In this document: one piece after another, positions 43,142-53,200 of the stretch
Position numbering within the stretch: the stretch's first letter is position 1
Layout of the letters: each line of letters opens with the position of its first letter
From: an uncultured Acidobacteriota bacterium
GTDB taxonomy: Bacteria > Acidobacteriota > Blastocatellia > Pyrinomonadales > Pyrinomonadaceae
Direction of reading: 5' to 3'
DNA: 64,000 nt
NCBI GenBank assembly: GCA_937859595.1
Contig: CALMAH010000001.1
Span: 62,001-126,000, forward strand
Notes under the pieces: model-generated
What the model saw: only the letters and a program-made list of their open reading frames with translations
Databases searched by the model: none
What the model was told of the DNA's origin: nothing
Position numbers and translations under genes: made by a program

Positions 43142-43165
43142 TTTTTTTCTCCTTTAAAAATCAAT

Positions 43166-43207
43166 CGGCTTTTCGCCTTCCACCACTAGGTGAGATACGA
43201 AAAGCCG
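43166..43207 (-). promoter_or_regulatory. strong hairpin between DUF499 and the 63-aa gene
   Basis: On the leftward transcript, CGGCTTTTCG and CGAAAAGCCG pair fully, with a nested CACC/GGTG stem around a TAGT loop, followed 4 bases on by TTTTT. It may be a weak terminator, an attenuator or an RNA-processing site that lowers expression of the downstream genes. Confidence 0.6.
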
Positions 43208-43251
43208 TTTGTTCAAAAAATAGAGAAAAAATGAAAAAACTTTTGACGGGG

Positions 43252-46038
43252 CTATTCAGTAGATATATCGTCCGAAAGTCCGAGCTCCCGCAAAGCAATT
43301 CGCGTGTCTTCGGCGTGCTGCTTCGAAACACCGTCGGGGCTTGTGGTCTCAAATGACACATTTATCCTCAAACCGGAGTTAGCCAATTTCATAAGCACCT
43401 TATAGAAGATCGAGAACTTGTTGTATGGGATCTCGCCGGACCATCTGACAACGGGTACGACCTCGGCGGACGGGGATGGTGGGAATAATATTCCTCCACC
43501 TTGAGTACCTGGTATCGTTCCTGTGTCTGTGCCGCCTGACCCGTCTCCCCCATTCCCAGGAATATCGATCGGGGGAATTGGTGGTTCGATACGCCCTAAC
43601 TCCTTGTATATCTCTGCGTCTTCTTTTTTGAGAATGAACACGTCGTCAGCGATCTCGATCTGCTCGCGAGTGATGCTTTCGTTAAAGATGAACGGGTCGT
43701 AGCCACCAGCGGTTTTAGCGACATAGGCAAACTGCCCGCTGCTGACGCCGCTTGCAATGGTTTCCTTGATGGCGTCACCGGATAGCAGACGGGGAAACTG
43801 CGGTGAAGCGAAGAATGCATCGCGAATGGATTTCGTACTCCATTCTTTGTAGACGGGCGACCAGTGGCGGGTTAGGTAACTCGAATTGATCGATGGTGTA
43901 ACGTCGCCGTCCTGCGTTAGGCGGTTTAGTATGTACGCGATCATCGAGTCGGCAGCGCTCGAATGTACGAGGCCAAGATCGATCTTGCGAAGGCTATTGT
44001 CCTTGTCGAGCAGCACAATGGTCTTGTACGTACGCCAGACGCTCTCCTTAACATCACGCCGAGCCTTTTGAAGGTTTTCGGAAAGCTGTTTCTTTTGACT
44101 CTCGTCGAGACGTAACGCCGTTGCTTCGGACTCGATCGCTTCCCAGGCGAGCACCTTTTTCGCATCTTCTCGTAGGGCCGAGTGTAGATCCGGAATGATC
44201 CAGATCAGTGCGCTCTTGAAAGTTCGGGCTGACGAACCGCTTTCCCGCGTCATCTGCTCGACCATCTGCAATGTCCGTTCGTCCTGGATCCCGGACGACG
44301 GATCCCCAACAGCGATGGTTAACACCGGTCGATCGGAGATTTGGCCGCTTTTCTCCGGAAAGTAAACACGCTCGACGCCGCTGCCCTTTTTGAAAACTTC
44401 GGTCACCTCAGCCTTAACCCGCTCCTCGGTTTCCTTCGCTTGGACGGTGGCTCGTCGGTCGGATAGGATCTTATTGAGGTTTGCTGCAATACCGAAACGG
44501 TACTTGTTCTTCTCGACCGACAGGTAATAGGCGTTCGTCGTGAGGGCCTCAAGCGCGGTCTCGACATTTCCGATATCAAGGTCCGGTTCAGCCACCGCAG
44601 CTCGGATCTCCGGCAAAGTTGTTTCTCCCTTCGCCTGTCCTCCATTCGACTCAAAAAAGATCGTTGTCGCGATCTTTCGATGTAACCGAGCTTTCTTGAT
44701 TGCATTGATGGCTTCTTTGTCGAGCTGAATCGCGTGAGAGTCGGGCTTACCGCAGATGTCTGCAATAATGGCCGTTTCGAGCTTATCCTCTCCAAGCTGT
44801 TCAAAGACTGCACGGCGAAAATCCTGATCCTCTAGCGGAGCGGTTCCAAGCGAGATCAAATGATCTTTATGTGCTCCCTTGAATCCGTCTGTGTAGGCCT
44901 TAGACGTCCATAGTGCGAGCATTCTCAGTACGCCGCGCGTTCGCTGAAACCGAGGCAACGCCTGCCATTTGCGTTCAAATACTGAGAGGACCATCGGGTG
45001 AAATGGATAGGCGTCGATGAATGCCTGCCGCGCGTTGTCTGTATCGAAGACCTTCGGTAGCTGGTCCTTATGGTTAGTGATCCAGTCACCGTACTCGTGG
45101 CAGGTTTGGATCGCCTCTTTCGTCAACAGAACACGGCCCTGCTGGTCGATCGCGTTTGCGTCCCACTCGAACAGCCGACGTCGGATTATCTCGGACGTCT
45201 CATTTTCGGATGACATGGCGACGGCCTTACCGAGCCGGTCCAGCACCTTCTTTAGACGCTGATAGTCCGCCTGGTCCTCGACGGACATTTCAAGTTCTGA
45301 CGCCGGTATCGAGACCGCAAGAACAGCGCCCGACCGTCCGCGCATTTCCTCAGAAAGATTGTGGAGAAATGTATACATCTGGCCCGACGCGCCTGACTTG
45401 CGGGAGCGATTGATGTAGTTCATCAACTCGTCCATTAGAATGAGGCACGGCTTGTCGGCAGGAAGAAACTTTCGAATATCGTCGCCGCCAGGGGCAGTCA
45501 GCTCGGCATCCAGGTTTGCAATCGAAGCAAAGCCTTCATCGCCGCCCAATTGGTACGCGATCTCACCCCAAGGCGTGCGACGCAAGGGCGTCCCGTCATC
45601 GCCGCCGCGCCCATTGCTTGAAAAATCCGTACCGACAAAAACTGCCGTCCGGGCGGACGGGATCGAGTCGATTCGTGCCGCGTCCAGGATCTTGCTTACA
45701 CCCGACCAGGAATTGGCCTTCGCGCCGGAGGTCGCGAGATGGTAGAGCAGCGTAAGGGCGTGGGTTTTACCGCCGCCGAACTGCGTCGCCATGTTGAACA
45801 CCGCATTGGTTTCAGTTCTCTCGCCTGACAGACGCCGGACCACCTCAGATGCGATCTCGGTGAGGCTCTTGGTCATGTACGTGCGATCAAAGAAGGTCTT
45901 AGGATCGCGGTAATCGACCGCAGTATTTGGATCGGTTATACGCCCAAGATTGACCGCAAATTCTGAAGCGTCGAGAGGTCGGCCTTCTCGAAGATCCTCG
46001 CGGGGTGTAACAACGTTGTACCAGGGTTTTAATGCCAT
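43252..46038 (-). CDS. DUF499 AAA-like ATPase (928 aa)
   Basis: The DUF499 family appears in methylase-plus-helicase defence cassettes. Visible: MALKPWYNVVTPREDLR at the start, Walker A in ATQFGGGKTHALT (K91), a Walker B-like stretch CLILMDELMNYI, and the long helical body. A Gly/Thr-rich linker (GNGGDGSGGTDTGTIPG) separates a C-terminal beta-rich domain. It follows the DUF1156 methylase by 9 bases and would be its ATP-driven partner. Exact mechanism is unknown. Confidence 0.85.
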   Translation of the reverse strand: MALKPWYNVVTPREDLREGRPLDASEFAVNLGRITDPNTAVDYRDPKTFFDRTYMTKSLTEIASEVVRRLSGERTETNAVFNMATQFGGGKTHALTLLYHLATSGAKANSWSGVSKILDAARIDSIPSARTAVFVGTDFSSNGRGGDDGTPLRRTPWGEIAYQLGGDEGFASIANLDAELTAPGGDDIRKFLPADKPCLILMDELMNYINRSRKSGASGQMYTFLHNLSEEMRGRSGAVLAVSIPASELEMSVEDQADYQRLKKVLDRLGKAVAMSSENETSEIIRRRLFEWDANAIDQQGRVLLTKEAIQTCHEYGDWITNHKDQLPKVFDTDNARQAFIDAYPFHPMVLSVFERKWQALPRFQRTRGVLRMLALWTSKAYTDGFKGAHKDHLISLGTAPLEDQDFRRAVFEQLGEDKLETAIIADICGKPDSHAIQLDKEAINAIKKARLHRKIATTIFFESNGGQAKGETTLPEIRAAVAEPDLDIGNVETALEALTTNAYYLSVEKNKYRFGIAANLNKILSDRRATVQAKETEERVKAEVTEVFKKGSGVERVYFPEKSGQISDRPVLTIAVGDPSSGIQDERTLQMVEQMTRESGSSARTFKSALIWIIPDLHSALREDAKKVLAWEAIESEATALRLDESQKKQLSENLQKARRDVKESVWRTYKTIVLLDKDNSLRKIDLGLVHSSAADSMIAYILNRLTQDGDVTPSINSSYLTRHWSPVYKEWSTKSIRDAFFASPQFPRLLSGDAIKETIASGVSSGQFAYVAKTAGGYDPFIFNESITREQIEIADDVFILKKEDAEIYKELGRIEPPIPPIDIPGNGGDGSGGTDTGTIPGTQGGGILFPPSPSAEVVPVVRWSGEIPYNKFSIFYKVLMKLANSGLRINVSFETTSPDGVSKQHAEDTRIALRELGLSDDISTE

Positions 46039-46047
46039 AGTTCCTTC

Positions 46048-49011
46048 CTAGAATCCAAGTCCTTTCTTTCTTGCCAAGACGCCATCGACCCAGCGTTTTT
46101 CGTCCGTGCCGGTGGGATAGAGCGCTGACAGCGCGTTGGCAAGACGCCAGAAGCGTTCATCGTTCCCGACGCCGTCGTCGACGAGGAAGCGGCGGACGGC
46201 TTCGCTGCGGCCGGAGCCAAAGAGGAGCATCGTTTGGTGAATGCGATCGAGCGTCGTCGCTCCGGCTTCGGGGGCTCCGCCGATCCCCGTTGTCGATTCG
46301 TAGTCGAACTCCTCCATTTCCTCGAAGAGCTTCTTCTGTGCCTTTGTCTTTCGCTTCTTTTCGGTCGCCGAGCTGTCGACATATCCAAAAAGGTCGCGGG
46401 CACGCTCGCTGACCGGAAGCAGACGAGCTTTGTCACCCTTCACTTCTATGATCGACGTGAGGTCCTCAAGATGTGCTCCGAGACCCTGAGCGATCTTTCG
46501 CGCGGCGTCGTATTCCAGAATATAACCTTTCGTCTTGGCAGACTTGCCGCTCGACTCATCGTCATCGGACTCGTCTGCCTCGTCTTCAATCTCCGAGCTA
46601 TCGGCAGCGGAAGCACCAGCAAAAAGGGTCCAAAGCCACATCGCTGTTAGTCGAGCGTCTTCTTCGAAACCGCTAGCGTCTGCTCCCTCGAAGATCATAT
46701 TTAGGGCTTCCTTAGCCACCGCCGCCCATACGTATTCCAAATACTCGCGGAGGTTGACCACCTCACCGCTCGGTTTCTCAACAGAGGAATAACGCGAGAA
46801 GATCTCAAGTGCAGGGCCAAGGCATGCGAATATCGCATCGGCGCCGACGACACCTTCCTTGGCCAACCTCGGCATCCACTCGTGAACTCGGTTCGGCAGT
46901 CTTCGTAGAATTTCTCGCCAATCACCAATCTCTTCCGACAGAGTTCCATCACGATTTTCCCGCGGACGGCAAACCAGGTGCACGGACGAGGCTAAGGAAC
47001 TCTGCCTTTGGGCAATCATCCGAGCAGATCTTTCAGTATCGATCGGCCACGATGCGCTTACTAGCCAGCCGGCTGACAAAAGGGCTGTTAGCAGGGCCTC
47101 CCAGGCCTCTGTCTCTGTATGCGCAAAAACTATCGTCCCGATCCCGGTTGGTTTAGTTACACGTCTGCCCGCAGCGAAGGCGGCCGTCATACCCGCTTCG
47201 TAGTACGCCCTATCTTTCTGTTTGTGTGCAACTTCTTTATGAGGGAGGTTTTGAATAATCTCTCCCGCCTTTGGCGACTGTTCATCACCGAATAACGAGG
47301 CGTGGCGGCCATCCACCATTCGCTTGAGCCAGACGAAAAAAAAGTCGGATAGGTTCGAATAAGGTATTGAATAGTAATAGGGGGGGTCCGTGAAGTAGAG
47401 GTCTACGGAATCATCCGGAAGAATCTGCTCTGATGCTGAGGCCTGTTCTACCTGCCCTGCGATGTTAGACACCGCTTGGGTTTCAATCATATTTGCGGTG
47501 TCTTCAATGATGCCTGACCATCCTCCACCGCTTTCCAGCGGGGAACTTTCAGCATAATCCCAGAGCATCGGAAGCGCTTGTCTCCCGAAGGTGTAACCTG
47601 GTGATTCGTTTTGATATATCCACCGACACAAGGAAGAGTTTCGATCAGCGAGCTTACTAGCCGACAACGCCAAGATCGTCTTAATGGCGGATGCAAAATT
47701 CCGATCGGCTTCAGAACTTAGGTCCAAGTCTCTAACTATGCGGCAGAATGTGCCGGTAGCTAGCAATTGCCTGTCGTTGAACAGATCCGACCATCGAGTC
47801 ATACCGTAAATCGGCAGCGGAATCCGCCGAGGTTCCGAGTCTTCTATATTCTCGTTCGGAACAAAAGACAAGCCTTCTCCACGGGATTCCCTCGCAAGGG
47901 CCTGCGAGGTCGTCTGAAGAGCCTCGAAGTCCTTAGAAGTGGGTAGCCGGTAGCTCTTTCCTTTTTGACTCCTGCTCTTTGTAACCACACAGACAAGTCG
48001 AGCATCCTTGGTGCCGCCGCGACGTGCTTTTAATTGCGCACGCACGGATGCTACCGGAGTAATAAAAGAGCAGATCGGACACACTGCTTTTCCTTTGATT
48101 ACAGTAGCGGACGATTCCCCAAGTTTCTTGTCTGTAAGTTCGAACTCTAATGATCGGGTTTGTTGGTTTGGTCTGAGTGCCACAGCAACAGACTTATTCT
48201 TCTTATTGACCAGCTGTCTCGTCCTCATAAGCGGGATTTCAAAGCCGCAGCCAGGGCCCTCGCACTTGACGGTTCGCGCCCATAGGTACGCAATAGGTTT
48301 CTCGTCTCGGGAAATAGCGGGAAAGAACTCCGCCAGTTCTTTCTCGGCTATTTCCTTTACCTTCCCTCCCCACCATCTGACTCGATCTGCAAGTTTCGGC
48401 CCGTATTTTGGTATGTACTCAAGAACTATCGTGTTCAGTAGAATGGGAATCGGATTGAGATCGCTTGCAGTAGCGTCGGCTCCGATTTTCAGTGCTTCGA
48501 GCGGTATCGCCCCACCGCCCGCAAAGGGATCGACAACTAGCGGACGAGTTCCTAGCTCACCGCCATTAGCTATGTGAGCCGCTTGGGTCAGCCTCCGGCT
48601 GGTTTCTATATAAGGCTTACTGGCCGAGTTATCCCAATTCGCGAAATCCGCAATGAAGTCAAGCAAGAGGGAACGCAGATGCTCATTGTTCTCGTATTTT
48701 GTATGCTGCTTATTCGCCGCTTCGAAACGTGTGAAGCTCTCCGCGCTCATAAGATCGCGATGGTGCCTACCCCACTTCTTCATTTCGTCGCGAGCCGCTA
48801 GACGAAAGCTCTCCGGACATTCCTCGTCGGCTGGATCTAACCAAAGCGACGCACAGTTAACGGCGCGGCATGCGGCAAGTGGCCTCCTAGCCCACCAGAT
48901 ATGAAGTGACTTTATGTGTCCAGAGGTGATACTAGTCTCACGCCGCGCATGCGCCGAAATTCTCTTGATCGGTAGATCTACCTCAATAAGTCGTTTGGGA
49001 TATTGGTTCAT
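46048..49011 (-). CDS. DUF1156 DNA methyltransferase-like protein (987 aa)
   Basis: SAM-binding DPFAGGGAIPLEALK is near residue 160 and the catalytic motif is DPPYYYSIPYS at D542-Y545, so an adenine-N6 (or cytosine-N4) methylase is likely. Zinc-type Cys pairs (CEGPGC, CPIC) sit between the two motifs. N-terminal KRISAHARRETSITSGHIKSLHIWWARRPLAACRA is the DUF1156 hallmark. The C-terminal third is acidic in part (EDEADESDDDE). It overlaps the stop of the 425-aa gene (ATGA), with DUF499 9 bases downstream. It probably marks self DNA or, as in phage-defence cassettes, senses methylation. Confidence 0.88.
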   Translation of the reverse strand: MNQYPKRLIEVDLPIKRISAHARRETSITSGHIKSLHIWWARRPLAACRAVNCASLWLDPADEECPESFRLAARDEMKKWGRHHRDLMSAESFTRFEAANKQHTKYENNEHLRSLLLDFIADFANWDNSASKPYIETSRRLTQAAHIANGGELGTRPLVVDPFAGGGAIPLEALKIGADATASDLNPIPILLNTIVLEYIPKYGPKLADRVRWWGGKVKEIAEKELAEFFPAISRDEKPIAYLWARTVKCEGPGCGFEIPLMRTRQLVNKKNKSVAVALRPNQQTRSLEFELTDKKLGESSATVIKGKAVCPICSFITPVASVRAQLKARRGGTKDARLVCVVTKSRSQKGKSYRLPTSKDFEALQTTSQALARESRGEGLSFVPNENIEDSEPRRIPLPIYGMTRWSDLFNDRQLLATGTFCRIVRDLDLSSEADRNFASAIKTILALSASKLADRNSSLCRWIYQNESPGYTFGRQALPMLWDYAESSPLESGGGWSGIIEDTANMIETQAVSNIAGQVEQASASEQILPDDSVDLYFTDPPYYYSIPYSNLSDFFFVWLKRMVDGRHASLFGDEQSPKAGEIIQNLPHKEVAHKQKDRAYYEAGMTAAFAAGRRVTKPTGIGTIVFAHTETEAWEALLTALLSAGWLVSASWPIDTERSARMIAQRQSSLASSVHLVCRPRENRDGTLSEEIGDWREILRRLPNRVHEWMPRLAKEGVVGADAIFACLGPALEIFSRYSSVEKPSGEVVNLREYLEYVWAAVAKEALNMIFEGADASGFEEDARLTAMWLWTLFAGASAADSSEIEDEADESDDDESSGKSAKTKGYILEYDAARKIAQGLGAHLEDLTSIIEVKGDKARLLPVSERARDLFGYVDSSATEKKRKTKAQKKLFEEMEEFDYESTTGIGGAPEAGATTLDRIHQTMLLFGSGRSEAVRRFLVDDGVGNDERFWRLANALSALYPTGTDEKRWVDGVLARKKGLGF

Positions 49012-50285
49012 TCTATTTCTGATCTATCACTGTTTTCGAACTCATCACCTTGTTCCGAAGCCATAGGATCGACTTGCTGTTCATTTGGCTCCGCTATGTC
49101 AGTCTGTAAATGGACAAATCCTGAAAGCTCTGAGGTTTTGAGAAAGCCCGTTTCTAACGCTGCGGCCTTATTAAGAATGTATTGCGAAGCAAATGCGGCG
49201 TTCTTCACCCTACCCTGGCGAGTGATGCCCCAGATCATTTGCTGATCTAATGCAGTCCATTCGAAAGTCTTAACCGTGCTGCGTGTAAATTCCTCGGCGA
49301 GTTCTTTCAGGACTTCTTTGAGCCGATCTTTGCGTCCCGAAGGATAAGCGAAGGTGCCCCAGTCGGTATGGGGGCCGAATTCAGCAAGCAGCCGAGAATA
49401 CATCTTTACGCGCAATTCGTGGGTCCACTTCTGATTCTTATTCGTCTTGGCGATCGCGAAATTGCGCTCTTCGCTGTCTTCCTCTGGAAGCCTGGCCGTA
49501 TTGCCTTCATCCGAGGTGAATTTTCCAACACTGGGCTTTGTCTGAGGCTCCATAACCTCCGCGATCTCCCTCAACCGCTCCACCAGTTTGACCAGATGCC
49601 AGTTCGCCGCGACCGACTCCCAGTGAGTATGGTCGTAGTCCCAATAATCCTGCCGCCAGTGGACGACAACGAGCTTACGCAAGGTTTCGAGATCCGCCTG
49701 AGCAAGTAACTCGTGGTTTTCTTCGAGCTTTCGAGCCTCGTCCATCCAAGGCTGATAGTTGAACGGAAACATGAACCGATGCTGGAAGAGTGCCTTGACA
49801 ACTTTTCGCACTGCAGAGCTAAATGTCTCCGAATACAGTCCCTCGGCTGCGTCGGGATCGCCCGCCCGCGCTTCGACCTGTTCCCGGAGCCGCGGGAGAT
49901 GCAGCAGGACCGCCTCCAGATCTTCGCGGGTGGGCAGCTCGTCTTCCTTGCCCATTTGGATTTTGGGCGACCTTCCCACGACACGCGGAGGTTGGTCGTT
50001 GGAGGCCTTCTTCGTGCCTGACCGCGGACGCCCCCGGTCGGTGATCCGGAGAGAAGTTTCTTCTAGGAACTCGAAATTGCGGGGATCTTTGGCCCATAGA
50101 CAATACGTCGTTTCTTCAAAGACCAAATAGATGTAGTTGGACTTTTCAACATCCCCGAATGCCTCCACAGTGGTACCGTCCAGATCGATCCGAGACGGCG
50201 TTACAATCGAACACCATTTCGCCATGAAGTTGTCCTTGGAACGCTGAAGATAGTATTCGCGTCCCGACGAGTTTTCTACCTTCAT
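49008..50285 (-). CDS. cassette protein with DUF6508-like region (425 aa)
   Basis: The N-terminal 90 residues (MKVENSSGREYYLQRS, IYLVFEETTYCLWAKD) are a small beta domain. The middle (NYQPWMDEARKLEE, ETLRKLVVVHWRQDYW, NWHLVKLVERLREI) resembles DUF6508, a weak match from memory. The C-terminus (KWTHELRVKMYSRLLAEFG) is alpha-helical with an acidic end. ATG 50285 overlaps the helicase stop in an ATGA; an upstream in-frame start lies inside the helicase. Overlapping genes on both sides show it belongs to this cassette. It could be a DNA-target or specificity module. Confidence 0.6.
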   Translation of the reverse strand: MKVENSSGREYYLQRSKDNFMAKWCSIVTPSRIDLDGTTVEAFGDVEKSNYIYLVFEETTYCLWAKDPRNFEFLEETSLRITDRGRPRSGTKKASNDQPPRVVGRSPKIQMGKEDELPTREDLEAVLLHLPRLREQVEARAGDPDAAEGLYSETFSSAVRKVVKALFQHRFMFPFNYQPWMDEARKLEENHELLAQADLETLRKLVVVHWRQDYWDYDHTHWESVAANWHLVKLVERLREIAEVMEPQTKPSVGKFTSDEGNTARLPEEDSEERNFAIAKTNKNQKWTHELRVKMYSRLLAEFGPHTDWGTFAYPSGRKDRLKEVLKELAEEFTRSTVKTFEWTALDQQMIWGITRQGRVKNAAFASQYILNKAAALETGFLKTSELSGFVHLQTDIAEPNEQQVDPMASEQGDEFENSDRSEIE

Positions 50286-53200
50286 AGTTCCGCAACTCCC
50301 GCTTGTCGAATCGTATCGGCGCCGACGTGGTAATGCTCGATCTTTGTAAGGGGTTCCCAGGCAAGTCTGCACGGATCTTGCACGATTTGCAGACTCGGCG
50401 AATCACTGCGGCAATCGAACACCACATAGAGCCAGTAGTCCTCTTTCAGACGAACCGCTGTTTTATACTCATTTGTCGTCAAGGCGATCTCACCAGTCGT
50501 TGCACGACCCTTGACCTCAATGAACCGGACGTCCATCGCGGTCATCGGATCTTCTGGGTGGGGCAGTCTTGAGACCAGGTCAAAGCCTCGATTTTGTGCC
50601 TCGACAGTTTCAACGACACGACCCTCGGCCTCCTCGTGTGCGATGACGAAGTCCACGGCACGTCTCTCGATCTCGTCGTCGCGAACCATCGGAGCGATCT
50701 CCGGCTTGTTTTTGTCCGGATGCGGCAGTATCCATGAACTGCCAACAAAATGTATGTCACCAATGGAACAGTGGCGTTCCTTGTCGATCTCTCGACTACG
50801 CCGATCAAGCCTGTTGTTCAGCTCATCGAGGCGGTCTTCGACAGTTTTGAGGTTTGCAGCTACGAGCTGCGTATCGCCCGATTCATGCTGAGCGAGCAAC
50901 TCCATGTGACGGATCGTCTGGCGAGAAATGAGCTCATTAAGGCTTGTTTGAATATGACGAAGTACGTTTGTTGACTCTCGTTCGCGTTCGGATTGAACTT
51001 CCGCCAATAAGGGCTGAAGTGCTTCTGAATATAGAAACCCTTCGCTCTCTGCCCTTCCGGGGATCCCCGAGTCTACAAGGTTTTGCGGAAGAGGTGTGTT
51101 TTTTTCGGATAACGCTAGATCAAGAAACAACGTCGGCTCCCGCAGCTCCAGTGTCCCCGCCATATCCGTTTTCACCACGAACAAGCGACGATGAACCACA
51201 TTGTCCAAACCATCCTTAACGGCGGCAGTAAAAGTATCCAGCCGATATGGTTGGTCCGTATTAAGATCGTAAAGAACGGCGCCGTGTTGCAGATCGCTTT
51301 TGACCTGTCGGTTTATATCGACTCTGATCGATTCAAACAAGGGGTGTCCGGGAGTTACCCACTCCGATTTAGGATCTTTATCGGCGATCTTCTTATCAAA
51401 AACAACCTGTTTGTACTCGCGACCGAGCTTTCCATATTGGCTCTCTAGTTGATCGCCGATCGCGGTCAGCGTTCGTGGCACACGGCCAATCCGGTAGGTG
51501 TTTTCTTTTCCTGGAATTTCCTTAGGCTGTACACCTGTCACAGGCGCAGCATTCAGGAAGAAATCTTCGATCACTTCGGGTACTAGGCGACGTTCTTTTG
51601 CCTCTGCTCGCCGCTGGGTAAGAGCCGAGATGTTGAGACTACGTTTCGCGAGGCCCTCCAGGGTTGATTCCGAGATGTGCCTTATCTTCTCTACGTCAAC
51701 TTCATCAACGATCCTCGCCGTGACGGCAGCTTCCGTCATATTGTGAGAGTACATTTCCCGGAACATACGCTCGACCATATTTGACGGCAGCATTTCGCCG
51801 ATCACATCGAAGACGTGATCTGTACCCAATTCAGCGCTGATCTCGGCTAACTTGGAAAGCAGTTTTTCAAGTACACGACCTTCGCGGGTATTGGTAGAAA
51901 CAAAGTTGAGAATTAGACAGTCCTTCGTCTGCCCATAACGATGGATCCGGCCCATTCGCTGTTCTAACCGCATGGGATTCCAAGGTAGATCGTAGTTGAT
52001 CATGAACCAGCAGAATTGCAGGTTGATACCCTCACCGGCTGCCTCGGTTGCCACCATGACCTGAGCGGATTGCTTGAATTCGCGTTCGGCATAGATACGG
52101 GTTCCTGGTGTATCCCGGTCACCTACGTGCATGCCGCCGTGGATCTGTGTAACCGAGAGGCCCCATTCCCGTAATTTTTCTACAAGATAATCGAGAGTGT
52201 CTTTATGCTCGGTGAAGATAAGCAACTTTGTGGTCGGATCGTCGAAAATGCCGGTACGAACCAGCTCGTCCTTTAGCCGGGAAAGTTTAGACTCGACCTC
52301 ACGTCTTTCGAGTTCTATTGCGCTGTCGATAAGACTTCCAAGCTCTTGGATCTCTTCCCGAAGCGCCGCAGGGTCAACCGAGGCCACCACGCCTTCGAGT
52401 TCTTCAATGATCTTCGCCTTTTCGGCCTCCGGCAGATCATCGAAATCTTCAGGCTTTTTCTTCTCCATTTGCTCTCGACGATATTTTTCGGGGTCATCGA
52501 GAATCGCTTGGCGTTTATCCTGCATCCTCTGCAGACTTCGCCGGAGCGCGTAGATACTTGAAGCAAAGCGACGCTGGAGCATGGCCATTGTGAAGCCGAG
52601 GGCTCTGCCGCGAGCCGAGTCGAGCTGCGCGGCCTTGATCGACTGATCCTCAACATACCGAGTGAGCTCTTGATACAGGTCAGCTTCATCGAGATCGATC
52701 TGGAAGGTGGTCGTTTTTACGTCTCGTTTGGTGAAGATCTTCTCTGATTTTCCTGTCTCAGGATCTGGGAATGTAACCAGTGCTTCTTTCGTTCGCCGCA
52801 GGTAGAAGGGAGCCTCCTTTCGCTGCATGGCTTCTTGGAGGCTTTTTATGTCGCCGTAAACATCTCGATCAAGCAGTTCAAGGAAAAGGCGGAAGTTCTC
52901 AGGATCACCTTTATGCGGGGTTGCTGTCATCAGCAGAAGGTGGTCCGTCCGGTCGAATAACTCCTCACCGAGTTTATAGGCATAGGTTTTCTTGTCGGAG
53001 CTGTATGCGCTCAACTTATGAGCCTCATCGACGATGATCAAATCCCAGTTGCTGCGCAAGAGGCTCGATTTGGCCGCGTCAACCACTGAGACCCAAGAAA
53101 TCGAAGTAACTACCTGATCCTTATCCTGAAAAGGGTTTGAACCATAGTTTGCCCTAAGCACATCACCCCGTACAACATCGAAAGTTTCTCGGAACTTGTC

